Origin: an uncultured Clostridia bacterium
GTDB lineage: Bacteria; Bacillota; Clostridia; Oscillospirales; Oscillospiraceae
DNA length: 14,216 bases
Assembly: GCA_938049125.1 (NCBI GenBank)
Contig: CALICR010000159.1
Span: forward strand, 1 to 14,216
Reading direction: 5' to 3'
Position 1 is the stretch's first letter, and each line of letters opens with the position of its first letter. A program made the translations under genes and the position numbers. Of this stretch, positions 13,910 to 14,216 are shown piece by piece. The notes under the pieces are model-generated. The model searched no databases. It had not been told where the DNA came from and saw only the letters and a list, made by a program, of their open reading frames with translations.

Positions 13910-14216
13910 ATTTGTGATATTTTGTCCCGGCCTGAATGGTCTCGGCCCGGTAGATCTGCTCCAGCAGCATGACGCGGAACAGGTGATGGGGGAAGGTCAT
14001 CGGTCCCATGGAGAGCCGCAGGTCCGCCATGGCCTTGACAGTAGGGTCGATGCCGCAGCTTCCACCGATGAGAAAGCAGAAGGAAGAATTCCCCGCCCCC
14101 TTGGCCCGGGCCAGGGCCGCAGCGAACTTCTCCGAGGAAAGCTCCGTTCCCTCCGGCGTGCAGACGCAGAAAAAGGCCCCCTTCGGGATCTTTTTTCGGA
14201 TGACCTCCGCCTCCTT
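13908..14216 (-). CDS. rlmH: RlmH, 23S rRNA pseudouridine-1915 N3-methyltransferase (C-terminal part)
   Basis: The last 102 codons of rlmH plus its stop; the start lies beyond the right edge, so about a third of the usual roughly 155-160 residues is missing. Reading the minus strand in this frame gives the SPOUT-fold hallmarks in order: CVCTPEGTELSSEKFA (the usual LD..G...SSE.FA block), the cofactor-binding loop FLIGGSCGIDPTV, then SMGPMTFPHHLFRVMLLEQIYRA and the near-universal ending YHK. The enzyme methylates the pseudouridine at position 1915 in helix 69 of 23S rRNA, using S-adenosylmethionine, as a homodimer. The endonuclease/phosphatase-family gene follows after 11 bases. The identification is firm because the C-terminal motif order is distinctive. 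Confidence 0.95.
   Translation of the reverse strand, partial: KEAEVIRKKIPKGAFFCVCTPEGTELSSEKFAAALARAKGAGNSSFCFLIGGSCGIDPTVKAMADLRLSMGPMTFPHHLFRVMLLEQIYRAETIQAGTKYHK

Noticed and set aside
12742..13917. A 391-codon plus-strand frame
   Set aside because: It passes through the terminator hairpin and lies antisense to the endonuclease/phosphatase-family gene, whose catalytic motifs are all present.
1..14216. CRISPR array, tRNA, rRNA, transposon or prophage
   Set aside because: No regularly spaced repeats, cloverleaf, rRNA-like stretch, transposase, integrase or phage structural gene was seen on either strand.

Overview
The window looks like a piece of chromosome from a GC-rich Gram-positive anaerobe of the Clostridia, most like a gut Oscillospiraceae (Oscillibacter/Flavonifractor-type). 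This is inferred from the strong AGGAGG-type ribosome binding sites, G/C-rich third codon positions, a lipoprotein-type substrate-binding protein, and the style of the proteins. I cannot name a species. Nearly everything is on the minus strand, and no rRNA, tRNA, IS element, phage gene or CRISPR array is visible.

The core is one long minus-strand operon read from about 11.6 kb down to 0.34 kb. Its order is two permeases (oppB/dppB-like, oppC/dppC-like), two ATPases (oppD/dppD-like, oppF/dppF-like), a lipoprotein peptide-binding protein, an M14 zinc carboxypeptidase, an S9 prolyl-oligopeptidase-family serine peptidase, and two paralogous amidohydrolases of the imidazolonepropionase/prolidase-like type. 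None of the four hydrolases has a signal peptide. The simplest reading is a self-contained peptide-scavenging module: peptides are bound outside, imported with ATP, then trimmed inside the cell by a carboxypeptidase, an oligopeptidase and a metal-dependent amidohydrolase/dipeptidase. Genes are separated by a few to a few tens of bases or overlap slightly. One hairpin lies between the transporter half and the peptidase half and may set their ratio.

The most unusual point is the amidohydrolase pair. The last gene keeps every expected metal ligand of the fold (HxH, two later His, Asp). Its upstream neighbour is the same length and aligns along its whole length, but has lost all of them. It is an intact, in-frame probable pseudoenzyme, co-translated with its active paralogue.

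A divergent plus-strand gene (11.8-12.7 kb) encodes a Cro/C1-type helix-turn-helix protein with a probable second, winged-helix-like domain. It is the obvious candidate regulator. The intergenic region between it and oppB holds a credible promoter for the operon, a perfect 21-bp interrupted inverted repeat in the leader, and two kinds of short direct repeats that could be operators.

To the right, after a strong hairpin terminator, a separate minus-strand unit holds a membrane-anchored endonuclease/exonuclease/phosphatase-family protein. It sits just downstream of the C-terminal part of rlmH (23S rRNA pseudouridine methyltransferase), which runs off the window edge. The left end (1-335) has no gene and holds hairpins that probably terminate the operon.
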